Of a stretch of 64,000 nt of DNA, positions 25,904 to 36,599 are shown one piece after another (the first letter of the stretch is position 1; every line of letters starts with the position of its first letter). The notes below the pieces were generated by a model that saw only the letters and a program-made list of their open reading frames with translations, ran no database searches and had not been told where the DNA came from. The position numbers and the translations under genes are program-made. Source of the DNA: Straminergon stramineum (Eukaryota > Streptophyta > Bryopsida > Hypnales > Calliergonaceae); NCBI GenBank assembly GCA_963920665.1, contig OY987268.1, positions 13,580,501 through 13,644,500 of the forward strand. The letters are read 5' to 3'.

Positions 25904-28900
25904 ATGGAGGCTGATGCTCTTTTCAAAAGAGAGAGCTGCAGACTCGCTCTTCATGGTACCTATGTCGGTGGTCGAAGTGAGCTTATTGGAAGTAAGCGAG
26001 TGCCGAAGCAGTTGCTTCGACCCCTTGAGGTTTGTAACTTACTGCAATTGGATCGACCTTACAAGAAGGAGAGTATTTTTTTCTCTAGCATTCAGGAAGG
26101 CAATAAGTTTTGTGAGCTGTTAACAAACTCTAGATGGACAATGGCTGCAAAATTTTCGGCATCTTTTTTGGGTGTTGGGGTTGAGGTGTCTGGGGGAGGA
26201 GGCCAAGGTAGAGTAAACAAGATGAATTCCAAATCTAGTCGAGTGACCTCGGACGCATACCACATGCAATACTTGTATATTCCGAAAGCTTCATTTCGTA
26301 TACTCCGCCAGCAGATGCGTTTGATTGAAGAGGCTTTAGACGACATTGGTCGTATACATACTCCGGACGATGCTATGGAATTTTTGCCTCATTATAATTC
26401 CCATCTTTCCACTGGTATATATCATGTCGGAAGAGTCCTGTTAAATGGTGTCACAATCAAATCTCAATTCGAGACTACCTTGGAAAGTCTGGTAGAGAAG
26501 ATTTCCTCAAAGGCGAATGGGGTAGCTCAGGCCAACTATATGAATGTAAAGGGTGGTGTGAAGGTCGTTTATGTGAACAACAAGAGTTCGACTTCTACCA
26601 GTAGCTCTAGCCATCAGGAAGTTGAGGTGAGATGTGCTCACACTACGATTGGTCCTCTGATAGATGATGAGGACGAATTCAAGATTGGATTACAAGACAT
26701 GTCTACGTGGCACATCATCGATACTAGCCTTACAGCTGAACTCATCCCTGTGTGGGAGATTGCATTAATGGAGAGTAATGAGGGGCTTCGTCAAGCTTGT
26801 AATCTTCTCCGTGAGGCCTGGCAGACATTAGTTGAAAGCGTTGTTGATTCTAAAACTGGTAGGTTCTACGAACTATGGCATCAATCCTACCTTCAAGCTT
26901 GCACCAACAAGGTCACCTACTTGCTTCACGAATTGAAGACATCATCTTCACCTCAAACCTTACATAGTCAGCTATCCAACTTGTGGCTTGAAGCCTCTAG
27001 AAGAGTCAAATCGAACGACTTTGTGCATACCTCTGACAGGTTGCGCTTATTCCAAGATGGTGACTTCCAACATCTCTTGAACATAATTGTTGAATCCATA
27101 GATAGTGATATGAATGATGCAAAGATCTCCGTGCATCGGTTAATTATGGATATGCAACAATTGTTTCTGGATGAAGATATTTCTCTGAGTCAATCACTGA
27201 TAAATTTCATGCAAAGTTATGGTCAAAAGCAAATTCGTACAAACTGATTGCCCACATTGGAGGAATTATCAAGTTCTAGTGGACCATTAGAGTACCCTAC
27301 ACCAAAGTTCAAAGACAATAATGTTTGGACTCCTCCAAAAGAAGGTACGATTTGCAATTGATGTATTTACATTTTGCATTCACAACTTATAGAAAGTTAA
27401 CAAATTACAGGAAGTTACGATTTGGTTCTCTTCACATTTGTCATCAATTATTCAATTCCAATAAACAAAGAAGCAAATAATGACTTTGTTGAAATGTTTG
27501 CTGCAAATGTTTTGCTGGAGAACATTGAAGTTTTGTCATACACCTCATTCTATACAAAGAATGATTTATACACGTACAATGGTGACTTTTTGGTTGATCG
27601 ACCTATTTCAAAATCCTTTGAAGATCTCTGTAAAACAATGATGGATTGTGTGAGACATTGTCAAGAGCCATTTGCTTCCATCTGTAACACAATCCATGAA
27701 ACATCCAACAATGATGAAGATGAAGATGATGATGATTTCTTTGGAATCAATAGCAACGATGACTGTGGTCTAAGTTCCAGTACTATTGATCACAATCGTG
27801 GTATTGATTCCCCTCTCCAAATATTGACGTAGTTATTACGGCATTCTGACTTGCTTGTGCAAATTTCATTGTTGCAGCTTTTGCTTGAAGAGCATTGTGC
27901 TGTACCACTTGTGATTCCATGTGCTGACAATTCTAGTCAATTTCATCAACTAGTAGAGGCTCTCAAATTTGTGCAAGTGAAACTAGCAAATCAAGAAAAT
28001 TTGACGATCACTGAGGATAGAAGTTTACTGCACGTGGTCTTTGTTTCAAACAGAAGAGTTGTATCTTAGCACGAAACTGTAGATATGGCATGTGAAGTGA
28101 TGAATTGTCAATTTCCAAGCCAATATCTCAAGAATGAAACTAGTGTTGGCTCTACTATATTGGAACTCGGAGTTGGCTTTGTAGAGAACACGAAGAAGCA
28201 ACCCTTAGGGTATGTGCCTTGCCTTGCTTTCAACGTCTCGGGAGATCACAACAAGTTGGGAATGATTTTGGAGAAAGTCGCAGATATTACAATCATTGAA
28301 ATGGATCTAAATGAGCAACCAAGCAAGCCTTCTTGGACTCGTTCAAGAAATATCCCTACTCGCTTTTGGAGTATCAATCCTTCGGGTCGAGGTGGGAATA
28401 AACTCGGTGGGAATGTACTCGATGATCATGTCTAGGGGAACTTCACGGATATTACCAAAGGTATTAAGCAATTCTTGCTAAAAACAATCAAGTTGGAGAG
28501 CCTTCAAAGAGTCAATGGTGGAGCACTAACTTTGGTTCAATGCTTGAGTTCTCTTGCTCCATTGAATGAAGAGATGTCTACTTCTAGTAGCAAGAACCTC
28601 TATGCAATTCAATTTGATGAAGTAAAACCTTCTTTATGGTTGCAGCGACTTTACACCGAAGAAGTAGGATACTATTTTGAGTCACTTCAGAAGAGAGGGC
28701 AAGCAACAACACTTGGGAAACAGATGGAGAGATGTAAAGCAGATCATTAGAAAATGGCAGGTACCATTGCGAAGGTGCCAATCCTTCAACACTTTGTTCA
28801 AATTCTCAGAGAGCAAAGCTATGTAAAGCAAACCATCTGCATTTTGCACTTGCACATGGCAATTGATCAAAAGCTAGAAGTGATACTTCACAAGGCTACT

Positions 28901-31900
28901 AGAAAGGTGAATGATGCTTTTGAGCAAACTCAGAAGATGCCAATAGATTCTACATTGAAGGAGAGTTACAATGCTGCAAAAAGAGAGCATGTGGATCAAA
29001 TGTTAGGTTTGGAGCACCTATGGCGTGAATTGAGTCACATATTTGTTTCAGATTCTAAACGCCAAGCACATTTGCCAAAATTGGCAACATACCATTTGTT
29101 AGATGGCCACCCATTGGAGATTCTTGATGGAAAAGCTACAATTTTTCATAAGTTGTGGGTGGATAGGGTCCTTCCTGAGCTCAACACTCATCTAAATGCT
29201 ATACTCAAGCGTGAGCCCAAGGTGTTTGTATTGAGTGTAGTAGGGCTACAAAGCAGTGGTAAATCTACTCTACTTAATGTTATGTTTGGGACAAAATTGA
29301 AGGCAAGTGCAAGAATGTGTACTGAAGGAGTCTTCCTTCAACTCTTGAAGTCCAAGTGGCTTGAATTTGACTATGTGCTTATTTTGGATACTATGGGTCT
29401 AAGGTCGCCAGAGTTTTTTGGCCTTAAGGATAGTGTAGCTCAAGACAATCAATTGGCAACATTTGTTGTTCTTCCAGCAGATGCTTGCGTCGTGATGGTT
29501 GCTAATGAAGAAGATAATGGGCTGAAAGATGTACTACCAATGGTTATGTTGGCATTCAAAGGATTAGCTTTGGCAAAGAAATATGGAAGAAAAATGCAAG
29601 CAAAATTATTTTTTGTATACAAGAGTGTTGACATCAATGATACAAAGAAATTGGAGAGGAATCAACGAAAGCTTCAAGTGGACTTGACCGAGGCATCTTT
29701 GGCAATCAGTAGCCTCAACTATTGTGGAACAAGTGACCGAGTGGTTACAATAGAAAGCGATGGTATAAGCCTTCTAAGCAACTTTCAAATCAATACAAAT
29801 GATGAGAAGCTAAGCGATGTGAAGTACTTCGGAAACATCAAAAAAGGTACTAAACCACCAGAAGACACACCAGATTGGGAGTATGGCTCTAAGGTAGAAG
29901 AACTGCGAGAGTACATTCACGAGCGTGTTTTAGATGCAGGGCGTTGGAAGGAGAGTACTCATGAGTTGGTGGAGTGGAAGGATTACTTGGGAATGGTTTG
30001 GCAAAGTATTTCTGAAGCTAATTTTGAATTGAGTTTTCTTAACCACATAGAGCATGCAAGCTATCAAGTTATGCAAACCAAACTAGCGAAGTCCCGACAG
30101 AAAGTTGGGAAGAAATGGCAGGATGAGTTTGAGATATTGACAAATAATCTTCAAGCGATCAAAGAAATTGGTGACCAACCATTAGATACCTTGTGGAAAA
30201 TGCTAAGAAGCAGAGTTGATGGAATTGTAAAGGAAGGAGTTAAAGTTCACAACGTTCTGGAGCAAAAACAATACAAGAAATGGAAGGTTGCTAAAATTGA
30301 CAGATGGAATTTTGATTGCTCAACAAACGACAATCATTGGAAGGGCCAACTTCGAGATTGCATTGACGGTGTCCTTAACTTTGACAAGGTAGTGAAGCAT
30401 TATACCAATATGATACAACAAGAGATTTCGGATGCAGGGGTGAAGCACCATGCGGACATTGATTCACGTGACAGGGAAAGGAGGATGCTTGAAGATTTTG
30501 AAGGAATTTTCAAGCGCATACTAGGAGAGGCTGCAATCAAGCATCTGCCTATGGCATCTGAGGTAAATCAAAGAATCCGCGATTTATATGTCCACTATGC
30601 AGTAGTTGGAGAAAAATTCTCATTTGAAGATGAAAAAATAGAGTCAAAATTGGTTGGACAGCTAGTCTCTTTGGATGGTAACAAAAAAGATCTAGGAAAT
30701 ATTTCCACAACTGATAGTCTAGAATATTCCAAATTCATTCATACAAGGTGTCAAGAGCTTTTTGAACCCTTTTCGTAAAGGTCAAGATGAAGGAACCTCA
30801 AGGTTCAAGTTGAAGAATGATGGAAATAAAATTGAAATCCCAATATGGAAGATGCTGTCAAACCTTGAAGATGCATGTACCATCCCTAAGAATGCTGTGG
30901 TTGAGATTCAAGCATTGATACCTAAGGTGATATCTTACCTCGAAGATGTAAAGCAATATTCAGGTCATTTGGTGGAGGCAATGATAGCATTGACATAATA
31001 GTCAGAAAAGCAATTTTCAAAAAAAGTGCAGTATATCATGCATGTACTGGTGAAGACCTTGTTGACTAAATGCTTGACAAAAGTCCAAAAGCAATGGGAC
31101 TCTAATCACAATGTTTCTAAGTGATTGGAGACTCAACGAGAATATCTTTGGAAACAATTCCAAAACCATGCAAACAAACTTGATGCAACCAACAGGTTAT
31201 CTATGGCATTTTGCGACCTTCTGGAAGAACATCATTTGGTGGTCGCTTATGAAGAATTTATCACGAAATCTGTGTCGAACAAGCTACATAGTGAACAATG
31301 GGTATGCAATTGGGAGGTGATGAAGGCTTATTTGGACCTTCACTTGATTGAAGTTATTGAAACCAATCAAATCGACAAGCTCCTTGAGTGTGTTTCAGAT
31401 GGAGCATTACTTTACAAAATTGTTGTAGGCAATTTTATCACAAAGGAAATTTCTGAACAGCTAAAAGATGACCATGATAGCTTTGCTTGGACCCGGCTCA
31501 AAGACACTATCTATGATTCTGTGAGGACCGCAGCTTACGAAGCAGGGCATCCAAATCTTCAATCTTCTCCCTGACCTTTCATTTTTCAAAAAAGTATCAT
31601 CAAATCTATTGGTCATATATCACCAGAGATTGCCTGCTTGTTTTCCATCAATGTCAGCGAGGAGCTTTGTTCACAGTATAGAGATGACATTGATTTTGAT
31701 CAAATTTTAAAAGAAGTGGTTACGAAAGTTCATGGCATCCATTTCAATCCGACCTCTTCTATAAGCAAAGTGGTGGACATGGTGCGCACAAGAATGATCC
31801 AATCGAAATCAGACAGCATCAGACCACAATGTGATGCCATGTGCCCTCTTTGCCATGTTACGTGTTTACTTTTAGCAAACCATCTGGACAAACACAATGC

Positions 31901-32243
31901 TCTACATCAGTGTCTAGGTCTTAGCGGTGACAGACATCATTATACTAAGGAGTTGATCTGGGTTTCATGTGCTAAGAGTGTAGAGTTGGGTTGGAAAATA
32001 ATGCCAAAGGATATTCTACTTAATGATTACTAGATAAAGCATTATTCAGAATCATGGAAACTTCCCTCTAATATTTTGTGAATGACCAAAGTTAGAGAGT
32101 ACATCTTTGCTAACTTCCAAGAGGAGCTTCTTAAAAAATATCCAAATTGTAAGGCCTGCAGTGACATCCCTTCCCATTTCAAGCTACTCAAGCTGGACGA
32201 GCTCAGAGTTGAACTAGACAATGTCATTCTAAGCAAGGCATGA
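25904..32243 (+). pseudogene. VLIG-type very large GTPase with N-terminal MACPF-like region, decayed
   Basis: A reading of about 2,090 codons starts at ATG 25904 (an in-frame TAG lies 9 bases upstream) and ends at TGA 32241. Codons 1-290 resemble a MACPF domain: YNSH at 164-167 in the position of the Y-G-T-H signature, then a GP...LIPVWEI tail. The central VLIG-type G domain has P-loop GLQSSGKS (29243-29266), DTMGL as G3 (29387-29401), DNQLATFVVLPAD, and FVYKSVD where the family has FVHQNV. A Cys/His cluster (CDAMCPLC...H...H...HQC, 31830-31973) and a final block with CKACSDIPSHFK match VLIG C-termini. Premature stops lie at 27245, 27830, 28067, 28433, 28748, 30996, 30999, 31122, 31572, 32031 and 32079. 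A frameshift lies near 30760. A 66-base intron (27345-27410) is possible. In animals such GTPases are large cytosolic proteins, often interferon-inducible; the role of this plant copy is unknown. The G-domain call is firm and the MACPF call moderate. Confidence 0.75.
27345..27410 (+). other. Possible short intron inside the VLIG relic
   Basis: A donor (ccaaaagaag|gtacga) and acceptor (aaattacag|gaag) enclose 66 bases that contain in-frame stops. Removing them keeps the reading frame and joins PPKEG to SYDLVLFTF. The alternative is that this is simply decayed sequence. Confidence 0.35.
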
Positions 32244-33664
32244 TGTACCCATACTTCATATGTCAGTCATGGTTTTCCTCTTGGAGATTACGGTTTAGAT
32301 TGTTTACTTGTGGCAAACATAAATACAACACATCATCATGCATATTCATGATCAAAAATTTGTTGATGTATAAAATATTATGTTCTCTGAAGTATAGGTG
32401 TTATATAGGTTTTTCAATGTCTTCAATATTTTGAAGGGTTAGATGTTAGATGCCTTGCTTGTTCTACACTTGTATATGTTTTGATTGTATATGTATTAAT
32501 GGAGTATTTCTTGCCTTGAAATTTTTGGTAAGCTTTCTAGATGCTTCAATTTTCTATATACTTTATTTCTTGCTATGGAATCTTGAGTCTTAACCCATAA
32601 ATGCCTTGGAATTTGGGGGCTTAAAAAAATCATTGCTTTTGAAGTGTTAGAGGTCTAAATGTCACAAAGGTAGAGAAACTTCAATTGTGCAATCTTGTAG
32701 AGTACATAACCAACTGACTCCAAATTTGTTTCACATCATCTAGAAACAAATTTGGAGGTGAAATTTGATTTCTAAACCAATTGGGACGATTCCTAACCCA
32801 ATTGACTTGCCACACACACCCACACCTCATGTCAACGGTGCTTCCTTTTCATAACCGACTAGGAACTTAAAGTTATGTCCTTGAAGTTTGACACACTTTT
32901 CTTTCCCCAAGAGATTATTTCCCATCGTAGATCCTGCTACAACCTCGCTAATTGTCATTGCGCTTGCTCTTGATCTCCAGAGCATTTTCTCCCTTCATTT
33001 CAAGGTACGTTTTGCCTCATTTGCGCTCTATTGTTGCAAATTATGTTATCTAGAGGAAGGTGTTCCAATCAAGAGAATGTTTAATCTTGCTATCCAGTTT
33101 AAGTTTTTTTTGGTTTGGTGTGGAAAGGAAATTGAAGTATTGTCACTACAGGATGCAGCTGGTGGTACAACGATTGGTTCTTCAGTTGTCAGGGATGAAG
33201 CTTGTGTTTGCTCTAGGATTCTTGGAGAATTGAAGTTGACCATGAGTGAGGACGTTGGCTCAATTTTAATTTTGGAACACTACAAAATGTATTCAGGAAC
33301 CTGAGTTATGGAATTATACGGTGGAGGTTATTCGAGGTGGCTTAGAACTGCATGTTTTGTTGCTATTCTTTATTTTTCGGTATTGGTGTGAGCCTCTAAT
33401 ATCATTCTTTAGTAGTATTGGCATGGCATCTTTTGAGAATAGTAACACGTGAGTAATTTTGAGCATGTTCATGCAATTTGAAAGTAAATTAAGCGAAACC
33501 AAAGTTCTAGGCTATTCTCACATGTGAAGACATTGTTTCATTCGCTTTAGAAGCTCTGACTTGTACGACTTGAGCTCTACTATGTTCTGAAATAAGTGTT
33601 CGGGGATTCCTTTTCATGTATCAAGGTAATTTAGAGGCTGCACTATGAGAGTTCTTTAGGATGT
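32244..33664. other. Spacer without recognisable gene
   Basis: It contains a member of the dispersed repeat family near 32680-32770 and a 138-codon frame at 32888-33304 that has no recognisable domain and no splice context. Nothing here is supported as a gene. Confidence 0.4.
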
Positions 33665-34960
33665 TGTCGTGCCCCTTAGTGACACTTACCATCTTAAGTT
33701 CACTTTCGAAGCACTTAACACTTTAGTGCCACCAAAGTTCACGCTCTCCTAACACTGCAAATGCCACGCACCCACAATGTTAGGTTCCAACTCGAGTCAC
33801 GGGGTTCCCCATTCCTCCGTGACTCCCAATCCTTTCCTTCCAACACTTAACTCCCACAAGACACCGGGCATGTCATTTGATGACATGGGGCGAAACTTCC
33901 ATTGATGTCCAAGCACTCGGTGGAGGCACTACTCCCCACCGGTGCTAACTGCCCTTACATGGGACCCAACTCCCCACTAGGCCCAACCCAACTCATTTTT
34001 AGACTTACTAATCGGGACTCACCACACAGGACTCACACCATGGCCTAGTGTGGAGTGGAACACCACCCAACTGGTATCAAGGAGTGCACAAGCACTCCAC
34101 GGTAACACACAAGTGGTGGTGAGGCTTCAACACTAACCTCACCACCTGGGGCCACTTAGGCTCACCATGGCACCATCCGGGAGTGAGGAGGGAGACCACC
34201 CCTCCTCATAGTACTCTCTGCGGGATTCGACAACCCCCTCACACTATAGGTTACCGGGAACCTCCAAGATGCACCCCATCTTGGAAGACCACCTATTTCC
34301 AAGTGGTATCCCCAAACCGGACCCCCAAAAGACTCCCGATCTTCCCATTAGAATAACTTTTAGCTCCGAGCTCCAAATCCCAAGTAAGAACCTATTTTCG
34401 TGATCTAAATTTTCCGTAAATCACCGTGCACTATTCACTTTCCCCAATACGACAAGTATTGAGGAGGTATGACCCTCCAAAGGTACGAGTCCCTCGGGAG
34501 GTGTAGTTCTCCGAGACTCCACCCTCTTTGGATGCCCATAACTTTTAGCTCATAGCTCATGTCTTCATGAACCTTATCATTCTAGAAATTTTGTCTCCTT
34601 ATCTTTCCAATGATATGCGGCATGCCCTATTTGTTTCAAAGGAACCCTCTCAAACCTTGTTTCCCATGTCCCTATGCCTTAGGACGCGGCTAGGACACTG
34701 CCAACTTTGAGGAGCCATATCTTTTGACTCCCAACTCGGATTCCCGCGTTCTTTGGACCCATGGACGCGTCTTCTCACAAGCTTTCCAAGAATGTGCGAC
34801 ACGCCCCAAAATTCGTCCGGATCAGAGCGCTACATCGCTCTGATTGCTCGGGACCTCTAGTCCCCCTCACCTCATCTCTTGCAAGGCTTGGGGAGTCACC
34901 CCCAACGTCCCCCTTGCTCACCAAGGTGGCCAGGCACGCCTCTTGATGAAGGTCGTGACA
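33665..34960 (-). mobile_element. Solo LTR of a retrotransposon, with target duplication
   Basis: A block of 1,296 bases begins TGTCGTGCCCC and ends GGTCGTGACA. It is flanked on both sides by the same 5 bases, GATGT (33660-33664 and 34961-34965), as expected for an LTR-retrotransposon target-site duplication. Composition is sharply C-rich compared with the AT-rich surroundings. Read on the minus strand it starts TGTCACGACC, a common start of plant LTRs, so the element is probably in that orientation. No internal region, primer-binding site or polyprotein remains, so it is a solo LTR left by recombination between two LTRs. Its perfect target duplication suggests a fairly young insertion. It lies 260 bases upstream of the Rab relic. 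Confidence 0.85.
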
Positions 34961-35220
34961 GATGTTATGGTTCTTGATGCTATTTTAATTTTTGATAAGC
35001 GTTTTCTGTGCCATTCTTCTCTGGTATTGTGATTATTTCTCTCAAAGGAATTCTAACTTGTATTCTTTACATTCTTGATCTAATTTAGAGGTGGATCTTC
35101 AGGGTTTATCAGGAAGAGTTGGTGCTAGCGAGAGGGAGGGATTTGATTAGCGAGCGTGGACTATGATGCGGCATTCTAGTACCGCAGTAAGGAAGGGGTT
35201 TGCATTCAAATCGAATCAAG

Positions 35221-36591
35221 ATGGCGAGTGGGTACCATGAATCTTTTGAGAACAAGATAGACTACGTGTTCAGGGTGGTGCTCATTGGAGATTCGGCAAT
35301 TGGAAAGTCGCAGCTACTTGTCAGATTCTCCAAGAATGAGTTTACTCACAGTTCTAAAGCCACTGTTGGAGTTGATTTGGAGATACGTACTATTGTTGTG
35401 GACCATAAGACCATCAGAGGTCAAATCTAGGACACAGTTGGAAACAAAAGGTATGTTAAATTTTCTTTCTCCTTTCTTTCTGGCTTTGAATTGTAGCAGG
35501 ATCATCTAGTTTTGGATCCGTATCCATTTGGTGACATTGAGTCTTGCTCATTAGTTTTGGATGTGTGTCTAATGTAATGCTCTTGAAATCTCACATTTTC
35601 TATTGGAAGTATTAGTTCTACCGTCCTATACACATTCTTGATATGGTTTATGTATCTTGTTCGAAAATTTTTATTTAGCAAATAATATGCTTTCGTGGAT
35701 ATCTAATGTAGCGAAAACAACCAAGTTCTTAGGATATCTAGTTTGTAATGGAGCCTCGCAGTTGACTACGGGAGTTTGTTACCCCCTAAGACATGGAGAG
35801 AAGTCACCGCTTCCACATCTCTAGGAGTTTGAAATAAATCTTACAAGGAACTTCAAGGAAGGTATAAAGGAATGTACAAATAGAAAGAAGAAATCGTATG
35901 CTACTTTTTCAAGTCTAGCAGTCTATTCTGAAAGGACTATTAGCTTCCAAAGTTGATTTTCTAGATACAACTCGGGCAGGCACATGGATTAACTAGAACT
36001 TCAGTCATTTGCCCTATTTCCAGAGATTTTTTTCCTTAATATTTTTTGCTATGCATCTTTATGAAGATTTAATATGTGTTTCTTTGATGAAATGGTTTTG
36101 TCAAGGATATTCTCCCCACGCCTCGGTTGATATGTCGAGCAGATATAGGGCTATTATAAGCGCGTATTACCGAGGTGTCATAGGTGCAATCATGTTGGTC
36201 TACGATATCACGTAGCAACTATCATTCGATCATGTACCAAGGTAGCTTGAAGAGTTGAGAGTGCATGTAGATGCCAATAATGTGATTATGTTAATTGGTA
36301 ACAAGTCCAACTTGAGCAGCTTATGGCAAGTTACACACACCAAGCAAAAGAGTTTGCGGATTTGCGGAGAAAGAAGGGCCGTCTTTTCTGGAGACGTCAG
36401 CCATGGAGTCAACAAATGTAGAGACTGCATTCTACACTGTATTGTCAAAAATTTACAAAATTGTTAGCAAGAATGCTCTCATTGTTGGTGAAGCTCATGG
36501 AAGTTCCCTACTCCTGCCTGGAATGAGAATCAATTCTATAAACAACGACGATGTCATTCCTACCAGGCGAACAAGATGTTGCTCAAGTTAA
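35221..36591 (+). pseudogene. Rab11/RABA-type small GTPase, decayed, intron retained
   Basis: Exon 1 (35221-35450) encodes [17 protein letters not shown], the P-loop GDSAIGKS (residues 23-30) and a switch I region. A conserved-position intron (35451-36142, gtatgt...gagcag) interrupts the G3 region between K-R and Y-R. Exon 2 (36143-36591) gives AYYRG, MLVYDIT, LEELR, MLIGNKS, ETSAMESTNVETAF and ends in CCSS, a geranylgeranylation signal. Functional RABA proteins direct trans-Golgi and endosomal traffic. This copy is dead: TAG at 35428 replaces the Trp of WDTAGQ, TAG at 36213 and 36243 interrupt exon 2 (the latter at the Trp of RWLEEL), and frameshifts occur between about 36320 and 36400. The catalytic Gln of G3 and the Asp of NKSD are also lost. 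The intron shows that it arose by DNA duplication, not by retroposition. Confidence 0.9.
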
Positions 36592-36599
36592 ATCCTTGA

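Noticed and set aside
25904..32243. Recoding of TAG as an amino acid, to explain the many in-frame TAGs of the VLIG relic
   Set aside because: Plant nuclear genes do not reassign TAG, the intact neighbours use TAG (DUF538) as a normal stop, and the relic also contains TGA and TAA stops and a frameshift.
25904..32243. Rescue of the stops by U-to-C RNA editing
   Set aside because: Such editing in some seed-free plants is organellar, whereas this sequence has nuclear features (introns, LTR, MITE), and editing cannot repair the frameshift.
32888..33304. 138-codon frame before the solo LTR
   Set aside because: No family is recognisable, no splice context is visible and no related copy lies in the window; the length alone is not convincing.
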